NCBI RefSeq assembly: GCF_007565055.1
Contig: NC_044551.1
Location: forward strand, 97,308,089 to 97,372,088
From: Rhinopithecus roxellana
Taxonomy: Eukaryota > Chordata > Mammalia > Primates > Cercopithecidae
Direction of reading: 5' to 3'
DNA: 64,000 nt
Shown here: one piece after another, positions 24,391 to 35,690 of the stretch
Layout of the letters: the number at the start of each line of letters is the position of its first letter
How positions within the stretch are numbered: position 1 is the stretch's first letter
The notes under the pieces: generated by a model
What the model was told of the DNA's origin: nothing
Database searches by the model: none
What the model saw: the letters and a program-made list of their open reading frames with translations, nothing else
Program-made: the position numbers and the translations under genes

Positions 24391-24909
24391 AAACATACGC
24401 AATCCACATTGTACAATGTAAATTGTAAAAGGGTGAGGGATACTATTCACTGCTTCCTCTGACCTGCTTTCCATTTCTTTTTATTCTATAGAATTGTAGA
24501 ATTATGGGTTTGGAAAAGACATTAGAGTCATCCACCTCCATGGCCCAAAATATGTAGAACTTTTCAAAACTACAATGTATAAAGAGTGATTGGAAACACG
24601 ACATTTTCAGTGCTTTAAGTAATCCTCGTTTGTCCCAATACTTTAAAGTATATTCTCATTCATCTCTTCCCACCGAGGATCTTTTAAGAAGTCACAGTTT
24701 GTTTCCATAAGCACCAGAAGTTATGAGAGAATATCTGACCACAGCTTGCTACCTGGGAACTTGTCATAGAGCCATCAATGTTACCATTCAGCCCATACAA
24801 TTTCTAACTGAAATGAGAGGAAACAAGACAGGGGCACTGATTGTAGCCTGCTTGATGGACGTCAACATAAATGCCACCCCTTTAGCGATATCTCTTCTGA
24901 CTCCCTTTT
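24391..24909. other. Unassigned sequence before the L1PA insertion
   Basis: No gene. 24485-24560 ('gtagaattatgggtttggaaaagacattagagtcatc') resembles an ancient SINE core, unnamed. The 62-codon frame at 24723 has no recognisable features. Confidence 0.35.
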
Positions 24910-24974
24910 AAAGTGTACTTTTTTTCTTGTATATTTGTTTGAGTTCTTTGTAGATTCTGGATATTAGCCCTTTG

Positions 24975-26096
24975 TCAGATGAGTAGGATTGCAGAAATTT
25001 TCTCCCATTCTGTAGGTTGCCTGTTTACTCTGATGGTAGTTTCTTTTGCTGTGCAGAAGCTCTTTAGTCTAATCAGATCCCATTTGTCAATTTTGGCTTT
25101 TGCTGCCGTTGCTTTTGGTGTTTTAGACATGAAGTCCTTGCCCATGCCTATGTCCTGAATGGTACTACCTAGATTTTCTTCTAGGGTTTTTATGGTATTA
25201 GGTCTAACATTTAAGTCTCTAATCCATCTTGAATTAATCTTCGTATAAGGAGTAAGGAAAGGATCCAGTTTCAGCTTTCTACTTATGGCTAGCCAATTTT
25301 CCCAGCACCATTTATTAAATAGGGAATCCTTTCCCCATTTCTTGTTTCTCTCAGGTTTGTCAAAGATCAGATGGCTGTAGATGTGTGGTATTATTTCTGA
25401 GGACTCTGTTCTGTTCCATTGGTCTATAGCTCTGTTTTGGTACCAGTACCATGCTGTTTTGGTTACTGTAGCCTTGTAGTATAGTTTGAAGTCAGGTAGC
25501 GTGACGCCTCCAGCTTTGTCCTTTTGACTTAGGATTGTCTTGGCAATGCGGGCTCTTTTTTGGTTCCATATGAACTTTAAAGCAGTTTTTTCCAATTCTG
25601 TGAAGAAACTCATTGGTAGCTTGATGGGGATGGCATTGAATCTAGAAATAACCTTGGGCAGTATGGCCATTTTCACGATATTGATTCTTCCTATCCATGA
25701 GCATGGTATGTTCTTCCATTTGTTTGTGTCCTCTTTTATTTCATTGAGCAGTGGTTTGTAGTTCTCCTTGAAGAGGTCCTTTACATCCCTTGTAAGTTGA
25801 ATTCCTAGGTATTTTATTCTCTTTGAAGCAATTGTGAATGGAAGTTCATTCCTGATTTGGCTCTCTGCTTGTCTGTTACTGGTGTATAAGAATGCTTGTG
25901 ATTTTTGCACATTAATTTTGTATCCTGAGACTTTGCTGAAGTTGCTTATCAGCTTAAGGAGATTTTGGGCTGAGACAATGGGGTTTTCTAAATATACAAT
26001 CATGTCATCTGCAAACAGGGACAATTTGACTTCTTCTTTTCCTAACTGAATACCCTTAACCCCATCAAAAAGTGGGCAAAGGATATGAACAGACAT
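24975..26096 (-). pseudogene. L1 ORF2p fragment, 373 codons, crossing the inversion junction
   Basis: An open frame on the minus strand. The first 13 or so residues (MSVHILCPLFDGV) read across the inversion breakpoint from the opposite strand of the sense part. From KGIQLGKEEVK on it is ORF2p in frame: FADD catalytic motif at residues 28-31, then the thumb/C-terminal domain to PTEWEKISAILLI. The stop lies in ORF2 before the Cys-rich zone. It lacks the endonuclease domain and most of the RT palm, so no activity is expected. It is unusually long for a broken L1 and shows how recent the insertion is. Confidence 0.9.
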
Positions 26097-26687
26097 TTCT
26101 CAAAAGAAGACGTTCATACAGCCAACAGACACGTGAAAAAATGCTCATCATCACTCACCATCAGAGAGATGCAAATCAAAACCACAATGAGATACCATCT
26201 CACACCAGTTAGAACAGCAATTATTAAAAAGTCAGGAAACAACAGGTGTTGGAGAGGATGTGGAGAAATAGGAACACTTTTACACTGTTGGTGGGATTGT
26301 AAACTAGTTCAACCATTATGGAAAACAGTATGGCAATTCCTCAAGGATCTAGAACTAGATGTACCATATGACCCAGCCATCCCACTACTGGGTATATACC
26401 CAAAGGATTATAAATTATTCTACTACAAAGACACATGCACACGTATGTTTATTGCGGCACTATTCACAATAGCAAAGACTTGGAATCAACCCAAATGCCC
26501 ATCTGTGACAGACTGGATTAAGAAAATGTGGCACATATACACCATGGAATACTATGCAGCCATAAAAAAGGATGAGTTTGCATCCTTTGTAGGGACATGG
26601 ATGCAGCTGGAAACCATCATTCTTAGCAAACTATCACAAGAAGAGAAAACCAAACACCGCATGTTCTCACTCATAGGTGGGAACTGA
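26085..26687 (+). pseudogene. L1 ORF2p C-terminus, 200 codons, to the native stop
   Basis: The open frame begins MNRHFSKEDVHTANRHVKKC and ends ...FSLIGGN at the ORF2 stop. It contains the intact Cys-rich motif CWRGCGEIGTLLHCWWDC (C-x3-C-x7-H-x4-C). Without RT and endonuclease it cannot retrotranspose. The native L1 start is missing; this ATG is an internal methionine. Confidence 0.92.
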
Positions 26688-26942
26688 ACAATGAGATCAC
26701 TTGGCCTCCGGAAGGGGAACATCACACACTGGGGCCTATCATGGGGAGTGGGGAGGGGGGAAGGATTGCATTGGGGAGTTATACATGATATAAATGATGA
26801 ATTGATGGGTGCTGACGAGTTGATGGGTGCAGCACACCAACATGGCACAAGTATACATATGTAACAAACCTGCACATTATGCACATGTACCCTAGAACTT
26901 AAAGTATAATAAAAAAAAAATAAAAAAAAAATAAAGTGTACT

Positions 26943-27689
26943 CTGGTACAAAGAAATCAGAGGACATAACAATTAGTTTCAAAGTGGGAGACAGTAAAAT
27001 TCAAGAGACTCAAAAAGAGTCATTTAGAGTGATTAGCAAAACAAAGATATAGCTAGAAATCATTCGTTTTCTGTATAACATCAAATATAAATATCAAAAT
27101 TCATTAGGATTGCAGAGACACATTGATAAAAACATTTTCTAGAGATGTTCAAGAGCATGAAAATAAATAAGAATATGAGATTGGAATATAGATATTTAAA
27201 GAGTAAAAGAGATAACCAAGGATGCAGCTTTTTATCCTGTGGAAATTACATATTTTCTTCAAATGTACATAATACAGTTATAAATGTTTTCATATACTAC
27301 AACACAAATAAAATTATAGTAGGAAACAATTCTACAAAGCACAAATGATATATACCATATATTCTGACTAGATATATATTAGACATATATTAAGAGAAGA
27401 AATTCATAAAAATGTTCACCAACTCAGAAATTTTTGCATGGCTTCTCCACTTAACAAATGTCATTTTAAAGACATATTAAATCTATCATTTTTATTTTTA
27501 GAATATTACAGATAAGCCTTTCATTTAAAAGTATCAATATGTAAATGTGATGGATGAATTGACCTAAAAGGTAATAAATTGGCCCTCATTAAATATTAGC
27601 ATTAAAGAACCCTACCCTGAAAGCAAAGTTTAAAACTTTGATGTAGCATATTAGATCCTCCAAATCTTTTATTACCTCTTCATTATTAG
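26943..27689. other. Unassigned AT-rich sequence
   Basis: No gene or named repeat. The 67-codon frame at 27145 is not convincing. Confidence 0.4.
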
Positions 27690-27922
27690 AATTAAATATC
27701 CATGTGACTTCTGAGTACCTCCTACTACAGCAGACAGCTTATATTTCCTTGCCCCATTGATCTTGAGCTTGCCCTGTGATTTTATATCCCAAATGGAATG
27801 TTAGTAGAAGTGAAATGAACAATACTACTGCTAATCAGCAGTTCTATACATAAGGAATAGGGAGACACTGAATATTAGGGCTGTTCATTATGCAGCATTA
27901 TTGCAGCAACAGCTGATGAGTA
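27690..27922 (+). mobile_element. MLT1-like LTR fragment, cut by Tigger
   Basis: 'gatcttgagcttgccctgtgattt', 'ccaaatggaatgttagtagaagtgaaatgaac' follows the MLT1 5' region. Similarity stops where the Tigger starts at 27925. Confidence 0.55.
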
Positions 27923-27924
27923 TA

Positions 27925-28702
27925 CAGTAATCCTCCCTTATCCTTGGGGGATATGTTTCTAGACTCCCCGGTGGATACCAGAAACCAACAGATAGTGTGA
28001 AACCCAATTGCCATATATATATATATATATTCCATCAATTGGATACACCTGTTCCATCAATTGGACCATGTCTCTTTCTGTTCATGTCTTCCACCCACAA
28101 ACACAATGCCTTTTCCATCTTAACTAAGCACTTAAAACACTGTAGCTATAACTTTTGCAGTTAGAGATGTCACAGCAAAACTAGCATGAATTTATTTTCC
28201 TTTCCTCACAATTTCACAGAGAGAAGATTCATTCTTATGATAGATCTTAGTAACTTCAGCATACAAGTTATGTCTTTTCTTGTTAAGTGAAGAACTTTTG
28301 CTTTTTCATTTAAAGAAAGCACTTTATGGCCTCTCTTTGTCATATTTTAACTGCCAGCATCATTGCTCTTGTACTTTGGGGCCATTAGTAAGTAAAATAG
28401 GGGTTAGTTGATTACAAAGCATTGCAATATTGTGACAATCTGATCACTGAGATAGCTATTAAGTGACTAACGGGGCAGGTAGCATGTACAATGTTGGATA
28501 TGCTAGACAAAGGGAGGAGCCACACCCCAGGCAGGATGGAACTAGAGGGCACAAGGTTTCATCATGCTACTCAGAGCAATACACAATTTAAAATTTATGA
28601 ATTGCTTATTTCTGGAATTTTCCATTTAATAGTTTTGGACTGTGATTGACCATGAATAACTAAAATCACAGAAAGTGATCTGTGGATAAGTGGGGAATGT
28701 TG
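27925..28702 (-). mobile_element. Tigger-type DNA transposon, internally deleted, TA-flanked
   Basis: The left terminus 'cagtaatcctcccttatcc' and the right terminus (reverse complement about 'caacattccccacttatcc') form inverted ends, flanked by TA at 27923-27924 and 28703-28704. On the minus strand about 28375 downward reads M-A-P-K-Y-K-S-N-D-A-G-S before a stop, recognisable as the start of a pogo/Tigger transposase with its CENP-B-like DNA-binding domain. The coding frame is then broken. A TA-microsatellite (about 28012-28030) and a 14-bp direct duplication ('ttccatcaattgga') lie near the left end. Confidence 0.85.
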
Positions 28703-28704
28703 TA

Positions 28705-29416
28705 CTCAATCAAAGGTTTGTAGGAAATATAGCCAAGAGTGAATGTTTTAAATCATTGAACAAAAGCCTCTTTACTCCACAATTAAAATAATAAATAACA
28801 CAATTAATGAAGACATTTTAAAAGCAAATAAATAAATAATTATATAAAATTTTAAGATAATGCAATCAAAATAAGTTACAAAATATGAGTTTGATTTTTA
28901 CATATTAAGTAAGCCAAAATTTCACATTTAAAATGCTTAATAGTGATAAAGGTGGTACTTGCAACATTCTACTACTGAAGTTTAAATTGGTTTAGAAATT
29001 TTATGAATCTTTAACAAACTTGCAATCTTTGATTAAATAATTCATTTTCCAAAGATGCTTCCTAAAGAAATGACAGAAATATGAGTTACTTTTAAATAAG
29101 GCATATATAATATCATTTTATATGCTAGTGGGGCAAAGAAGAGAATTTAATGCCCTACCATAAGGAAATGCTTCAATGAGCATCGTGATACATATACAAA
29201 GAAATATTTTTGAAACATAAATAGTATTTTCAAAGAATTTGTAATGATATAATATATTTGTAACAAAAATTTAACAGCAAAAATACAGATTTTTAAAATA
29301 AGAGTCTGGAAGAAAATGCTCTAAAATATTACTAGTGACTATTTACTTCCTGTCCTTCAATTTTCCCTTGACTGCTTTATAATTGGTTTCTTACCACACT
29401 TTGCTACATATCAATT
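28705..29416. other. Unassigned, very AT-rich
   Basis: No gene; no repeat family recognised. Confidence 0.4.
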
Positions 29417-30780
29417 CTTTTTTGTTATTTTAATTTTTATTTGAGATTCAGGGGTATTTGTGCAGTTTGTTAAAGGGTACATTTCATGGTGCTTCTAATG
29501 ATCCCATCACTCAGATAGTTAATATAGTACCCAATAGAAAGGTTTATAAGTGAGAACATGCAATATTTGGTTTTCTGTTCCTGCATTAATTTGCTTAGGA
29601 TGATGGCTCCAGCTGCATCCATATTGCAAAGGACATGACTTTGTTCTTTTTTATGGCTGTGTAGTATTCCATGGTGTATATGTACCGCATTTTCTTTACA
29701 CTAGGTACTGATGGGTACCTAGGTTGATTATGTCTTTGCTATTGTTAATAGTGCTGCAATAAACATAAACACAGTTGTTTTTTGGAAGAATGATTTATTT
29801 TCCTTTGGGTATATACCCAGTAATGGGATTGCTAAGTCAAATGATAGTTCTATTTTGAGTTCTTTGAGAAATTTCCAAATTGTTTTGCACAGGGCTGAAC
29901 TAATTTACATTCTCATCCACAGTGTGTGAGTGTTCTCTTTTCTCCACAGCCTCACCAATATCTGTTACTTTATCTAATTTCAAAGCTAGCAGAAGAAAAG
30001 AAAAAATGAAAATCAGAGCAGTACTAAAGGAAATTGCCACCCCAAAACCATACAAAGGATCAACAAGATGAAAAGTTTCTTCTTTGAAAGAAGAAACAAG
30101 AACAATAGATAATTAGCTAGATTAACAAAGAAAAAACTAGAGAAGATCCAAATAGGCACAATCAGAAATGACAAATGAAATATTACAACTCATCCCACAG
30201 AAGTGTAAAAGATTAGACTATTTCATGTTTTCACATTTCTATGTGAACAAACTAGGAAATCAAGAAATGGATAAATTCCTGGAAACACACAACCTCCCAA
30301 GATTGAATCAGGAAGAAATGGAAACCATGGACAGACCAATAACAATTTCTGAAACTGAATCAAAAATATAAAACCTACCAACCAAAGAAAAAACAAAAGC
30401 CTGGGCCAGATGGGTTGACAGCTGAATTCTACCAAACACACAAAGAAGAGATGGTGCCAATTCTGCTGAAACTATTCCAAAAATCAAGGAGGAGAGATTC
30501 CTCCGTAAGCCATCCTATGAAACCAGTATCATTCTGATACCAAAACCCAGCAAAGGCACAACAACAACAACAACAACAACAAAAACTACAGGTCAATATC
30601 CCTGAAGAACACAAATGCAAAATCCTCAACAAAATACTAGCAAACTTAATCTAGCTGCACATCAAAAGTTAATTTACCACAATCAACTAGGCTTTATTCC
30701 TGGGATGCAAAGTTGGCTCAACATACAGAAATCAATAAATGTGATTCACTACGTAAACAGAATTAAAAACAAAAATCATT
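29417..30780 (-). mobile_element. LINE-1 with 5' inversion plus internal deletion
   Basis: 29417 to about 29965 is the antisense L1 3' UTR and end of ORF2 (the T-rich start is the tail). At about 29966 the orientation flips, and sense ORF2 runs to about 30780 ('...attaaaaacaaaaatca'). The sense part is central ORF2 and the antisense part is the 3' end, so the ORF2 segment between them is missing: inversion with deletion. The open frame at 30168-30371 is a fossil of ORF2. (CAA)n at 30558-30582 has expanded from an A-rich run. No clear TSD, so two separate fragments cannot be ruled out. Confidence 0.75.
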
Positions 30781-31429
30781 CAATGTTCTCTTGAAGTACA
30801 TTAATAACCAATTTTTCAGATACTAAGGATGCCATTTTTTGAGTCATTAGGCTTTTTGAGCTTTTCAAAACCTTTGACACTTTAAGCCTCAACAACTACT
30901 TCAAATATCTCAAAAGTTGTTTTATTGCTTTCTGGTAGTGCTTTCCCTTGGGCCTCTTGTCCCTGTAATCAGTTTCTCCTTTTTCTGGATAGGCTTCTCT
31001 ACCTCTGCTTAACTGTAGTGTTCCTACAAGTTTTGGCCCTTGGTTTCCTTTTTCTCAATGCACAAATTTTTTCTCAGAAAATTATAGTTTAATATTTCTA
31101 ACCTTCTAATAAAACACACTGTTTGGATTGGAGCCATCTGTTTACTTCTGGAGCCTAGGGTAGAATCAACCACACTTGAAGTACATTAACTAGAAGTGCT
31201 GTTCCCTAAAGGGAAACTGAGGAATTGTTATCAAAAGAAAGGGTCATTAATGTTTCATGTTGTGCTGATGGCAAACACAATGGATCTTCTCAATGGAGCA
31301 TTCTTGTCTCCAGGTATTCTCTACTTAAATTGTTCCCCCCATATACCCTCTGTCTTGCCTGGTGGCATCACATTTCTGCACACAACTTGTATGAGTCACA
31401 GTTGTAAGCAGAACAGGGGCCACAATCTA
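30781..31429. other. Unassigned sequence
   Basis: No gene. The frame at 31196-31453 (85 codons) has no recognisable domain. Confidence 0.4.
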
Positions 31430-31835
31430 AAGGTTGAAGTTCAAAGTACTTAGTGATTTGTTCCCTAACTACTTTTCCAGCCTTGTACCACTCTCACCCA
31501 CCTGGACAGGCATACAAACCTTCACTTCAATGATGTTGGTAGTCCTTTCAAATCCCCTAACAGACCCTGCAACTCCCCTGGTCCCATTATTGCATTTGAC
31601 ATGCCTTGGGTCTTTTAGGGCCTCATTCAAATTCTACCCTTAAATCATGCCCCTCCCATGGCTTGTATCACAGCCTCATGTTGTGTCAAACACTTATGTA
31701 TTTACCAGATGCTGAGCCTCTGGAGGATGTAGGTAAAAATTCATCTCTGTATTCCCCAGAGTAACTTACACACCACCTTTCAAATAGTCAATAAATGTTT
31801 GTTGAAATTGTTGACTTGTGGAATTACGCAGCCTT
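31430..31835 (+). mobile_element. LINE-2 3' end
   Basis: L2-like tail: 'tttgttccctaactacttttccagcc', 'cacctggacaggc', 'gagcctctggaggatgtaggt', 'ctctgtattccccagagtaac', closing 'caataaatgtttgttgaaat'. Confidence 0.65.
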
Positions 31836-32299
31836 AGATTGAAGAGCAGAAGTTGGGATTGGCACAGAGCTCACTATTTTCAGCATGTAATTTCTTCAGG
31901 CCTCTACATGTGACTGAATCCTGACAAGCTGCTGGGCAGGAAAGGTGATTCAAATTACATATTTAAGGGAAGGCGTAATTTAGCCCATGTGTTGGGATAA
32001 AATAAGCAAGCACTCAGAAACTTCACACAAATAAGAAAGAGGCCCAGTGTAAGCTACAGGGGCCCCGTTGAAGTGTTTTAAAAACATATTTCCCACTATT
32101 TGGGGGAGTTTCTCCAGTATTAGGAAAGAAAGAGTTCCTGCGCAGATTGGAACTCAACTGATTAGTGGTTAGACTCTGAATAAGAGGTGCAGAAATTTTC
32201 CTACCTTGTAAGCATGTCTTTATTTGCATAATGTCCTAACAGCTTGGAGAATACCTGAGATACTTGTGACTTGTGAGGGAAAAATGAAAGTAATCAGAA
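31836..32299. other. Unassigned sequence
   Basis: No gene or named repeat. Confidence 0.4.
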
Positions 32300-32599
32300 T
32301 TTTTTTTCTTTGGAGACAGTCTTGCTCTGTTGGCCAGGCTGGACTGCAGTGGTGTGATCTCTGCTCACTACAACCTCTACCTTACAGGTTTAAGTGATTC
32401 TCCTGCCTCAGCCTCCCAAGTAGCTGAGATTACAGGTGTGCACCGCCATGCCCTACTAATTTTTTTTTTTTTTTTTTTTATTAGAGACGGAGTCTCATCA
32501 TTTTCCCCAGGGTGGTCTCAAACTCCTGAGCTCAAGCAATCTACCCACCTTGGCCTCCCAAAGTGCTAGGATTACAGGCATGAGCCACCCCACCTGACC
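32300..32599 (-). mobile_element. Alu, antisense
   Basis: Reverse complement of a full Alu from a T-rich tail to 'gagccaccccacctgacc'. The central A-rich linker has expanded to an 18-20 nt T-run at about 32460-32479. The frame 32330-32569 is an Alu shadow. Confidence 0.93.
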
Positions 32600-32769
32600 A
32601 ATAAATGTTTATATTAAGTGGTACTTAAAATGCTTGCCTTTTGTCTTATGTCATTTTTACATAACCAAATAGCCATAGCAATTAGCCTGGGGTGGTTAGA
32701 AAAGAAATACATTGTGATCATGAGGGTCACATACACATACACATATGGGGCAGTATCACTTTTTGAAGT

Positions 32770-32925
32770 AGTAGAAAGAGCATCAAACAGAGGGCGCTAA
32801 TATGTGGTCTCTAGCTTGAGCAGTAGGACTAACTAGCTCTGTGGCTATGAAAGTATTTCCTAAATGCTCTGAGCCTCTCAACATAATCTGATAATCTAAG
32901 TCACAGTTGCAATTGCTTTGAAAGT
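32770..32925 (-). mobile_element. MIR fossil
   Basis: 'gtagaaagagcatcaaacag', 'actagctctgtggctatgaaag', 'aatgctctgagcctctcaac' follow the MIR order (tRNA-like head and core). Very diverged. Confidence 0.55.
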
Positions 32926-33429
32926 CATCGTAAACTTTTTGAGATCATGCGATTTCTATATTTGATGAGATATTATATGTAAGATATATAAACATACGAA
33001 AAAGGGGTTAGATTAATCTGATAATAGACAGTCAACAATGCTCTTCAATTATCTTGGGCTTCAGGGGCTCAGAACTTCCTATTATCTTGGGGTAGAGGAC
33101 TAAAAAGAATACATATTGTCCTGTCTTTTAGTTATAAAGCTCTTTTCTTGTTTTACTAGAGAAAATAGGCTTCAGTTCTCATGTGAAGAAGCTATTGCAC
33201 TTGTCCTGGCAAGAGATAATATTTCATTAGACTAGGGTAGAAAGAAGTGAGGGATAATCAAGTTTTGAATATGTTTTAGATATAGAGCAATATATTTCAT
33301 AGAAATATAAGTTGTGGGATATTTCAGAAAGAGAAGAACCAATGGTGATTACTAGATGTAGGCCTATAATAAACGGGTTGATGGTGGTGCTATCTATTAA
33401 TATGAGCAAAGATTAGGACCCAGGAAAAT
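32926..33429. other. Unassigned sequence
   Basis: No gene or repeat recognised. Confidence 0.35.
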
Positions 33430-33660
33430 TTGAGTAGAAGTGGAGATAATGGCTTTTTTAACACATTAAGTTTGAATTATCTTTTAAATATCCAAGTGGA
33501 AATACTGAGTAAACAATTGAATATACAAAGTCTAGGGATATGCTTAGAGAAGAATGTGCTTTAAGGAGGGAAGGGTCAACAGTGTGCAATGTTGCTGAGG
33601 TTCAAGTATGATGCGTATGTGGAATTCAACACAATTTCCATTTGAGAATTGTGGTCATAA
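33430..33660 (+). repeat. Ancient interspersed repeat, family not identified
   Basis: 'aatatccaagtggaaatact', 'aaacaattgaatatac' and 'agggtcaacagtgtgcaatg' then 'ttgctgaggttcaag' follow a pattern common in mammalian genomes (ancient LINE-related sequence). I cannot name the family. Probably the same family as 52226-52446 and 58611-58960. Confidence 0.4.
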
Positions 33661-33769
33661 ATTCGAACTACATTCAGTAAATTTGACTTGTCACTTTCTT
33701 CACTAATATTTACCTACTCAGAAGCAGGTACCATGTAACAGGACAGGAAGTTTAGGCAGGTTTGGGTTC

Positions 33770-34340
33770 CACTACATGAGTGTATTAAAGGGAGAGAGGT
33801 AAAAAGGAGATTTTACAAGAGTGTGGTTTCACTTGATGGAGCCAGCAATACACTTATACTGAACAAGCTACAGCTACATTAACTCTTCTGTCCTATGTCA
33901 TACTCTAGTCCACAGAGAGTGTAATTACCTTCTATTCCATGAGACTTCACACTGGCCTAGTGCATGGATGATATTATGCTGACTGGACCTTGAGAGCAGG
34001 AAGTAAAGGACACATGATTGCCAGAAGGTAGGAAAAAAAGTTTCCTAAAAATTCAAGGGTCTGCCTTTTTTAGCAAGAGTTCTAGGACTCTAGCACTATG
34101 TGGGGTATCAAGATATCTCTTTCAAGGTTAATGACAGGTCATTGCATCTGACCTTTCTAACACTAAGAAGGAGGCATAGGGCTTAATGGCCTTTAAAAAT
34201 TTTTTTAGCAGCATATACCTCATTTGTATGTGTGTGGTGACCCATTTACTGAAGTTGCCAAAAAGCTACAAAGTTTGAGTGGAACACAGAATAAGAGAAT
34301 GCACTATAATATGTCCAGGTTGCTCTGAAAGTTTTTCTGC
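33770..34340 (+). pseudogene. ERVL pol remnant, RT palm and thumb
   Basis: Sense. The RT active-site neighbourhood is visible at about 33962-33990: the frame reads C-M-D-D-I-M-L-T-G, so the YXDD tyrosine has become cysteine. Downstream, 'aattcaagggtctgcc' and 'taagaaggaggcatagggct' (34055-34185) correspond to the thumb region. No open frame survives. It stops being recognisable near 34340. Confidence 0.65.
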
Positions 34341-35690
34341 CACTATGTGTGTGACATGTAGGGGTCTTGTATGAACATCCTTGAAAAGATGGTCCAAAGA
34401 AAGCCGGTCAGTGTCTCTAATTACAGTGTGTAGAAATGGGAGACAATTGTCCCAACACAGTCCAGCAAAACAAAAGCAGTATCTCACTACAGGGAAAAGG
34501 TCAGGCAGATTTTCTTGCTGCCCATTATAAAATACTTGATTTTCCCACCTTGAGATGTAAACTTATTGTATATGCAACATCTACCTGGGCCACTTCACGA
34601 TACCTTAGTAGAACCTGGAGGTTAGAAAAATTGACACAAAAAATTCATGCTGCCTGTTGTTCTGTGAGTAATAAATGTTTTCATCTTTGGCCCAGTAGAC
34701 TCATGTCTTCTGCTGGTGCCCAAGAAACTATGGCAGGCTAATTTCTTAGCTTGGAAGTATGGTGTAATCTCAGACTCTTTACAGCTGCTGGAAATTTTTG
34801 GTGAGGAGGATGGGATGCTTACAAAAATGTGTCCTTCTGGAAGAGAAAGAATAGAGTCTTGTAGGTCTGGTTTGGGAATCTGAGAATACCCTCTATGATC
34901 CAGTAGATAATGCCCTCACCCAAGTATGAAGTAATGGTCGTCCATTATCCTACCTGTTGCTGCATGTTTGGAAGCTGAGCTCAAGGAGTAGAATTAAAAC
35001 AAGCCTCTTGAATAGTGATTTCAGTTTTGTGGGCTCTCTAAATGGCAGACCAGGAGGTGACATTTATCATAACAATGTGGAAGCAAGTCCTGAGACCCCA
35101 GACAAACGGCAATGTGACTACAGCTACTGAATCAAGGAGTCCCTAAAGCAGAAATAAATGATGTCAGCAATGGGAATGAAGAGCTTTGGGTGGATCAGAA
35201 ACATCGCCTGAGCCATAAAGAGCCTCTACAAGACAGAAAGTCAATGTGCCTGCTATATGGCTGGCATGGAGCTGCTTCCTTCCTCTCAACCACCAATCCC
35301 TCCCTCTCCTTTTACCCAATTTCAAATGCTTTAAGAGAGGGATGATTGGGTATGGCTGAAGACTGTTTCCCAAAGGCACTAAAGCCAGATGCAAACAGCT
35401 GAACATACATGAAAATTCTGTGAAGGGATGGAATGCTGTGGTTGGGACCTCTTGGACTAATTTAATATATTCTTGCTGTTGTTTCCACATCTGAATATAT
35501 AAGAGCAATTGCTGTGTTGACGTGACTGTAAGTGCTTTAAGGGATTTTCCCAATCAGGAAGAAAAATGCTGATGGTACAAAAGCTCCTGCCACTTGCTAT
35601 CAGTGGGAACCAGGATTTAGAATGAGTGCCTCTCTCTTCTGATGTCTTGTTTGTCAGCAAGTCAGAAGCCTCAGTCTAAATTACACTGAC
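34341..35690. other. Mostly unassigned block between two ERVL pol pieces, possible LTR at 34430-34740
   Basis: No gene. 34430-34740 has LTR-like composition with 'ctgtgagtaataaatg' (AATAAA at about 34671) near its end, but I cannot name the family. The remainder could be retroviral sequence too decayed to recognise. Open frames 34436-34741 (plus, 101 codons) and 35164-35553 (minus, 129 codons) show no known domain. Confidence 0.3.

Larger units (their letters stand above)
24920..26932 (+). mobile_element. L1PA with 5' inversion (twin priming) and 10-bp TSD
   Basis: 24920 to about 26056 is ORF2 in antisense (FADD motif at 26004-26015 on the minus strand). From about 26057 to 26932 the element is sense: ORF2 C-terminus, 3' UTR and A-rich tail. 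In L1 coordinates the two parts abut at the AACCCCATCAAAAAG block with almost no loss. Target-site duplication AAAGTGTACT at 24910-24919 and 26933-26942 is perfect, at a TTTT/AAAG site. The 3' UTR keeps its G-run near 26743-26760. Low divergence indicates an L1PA subfamily. Confidence 0.95.

Noticed and set aside
35164..35553. 129-codon minus frame as a host gene
   Set aside because: No domain, no splice or promoter context, and it lies between ERVL remnants. Length is possible by chance.
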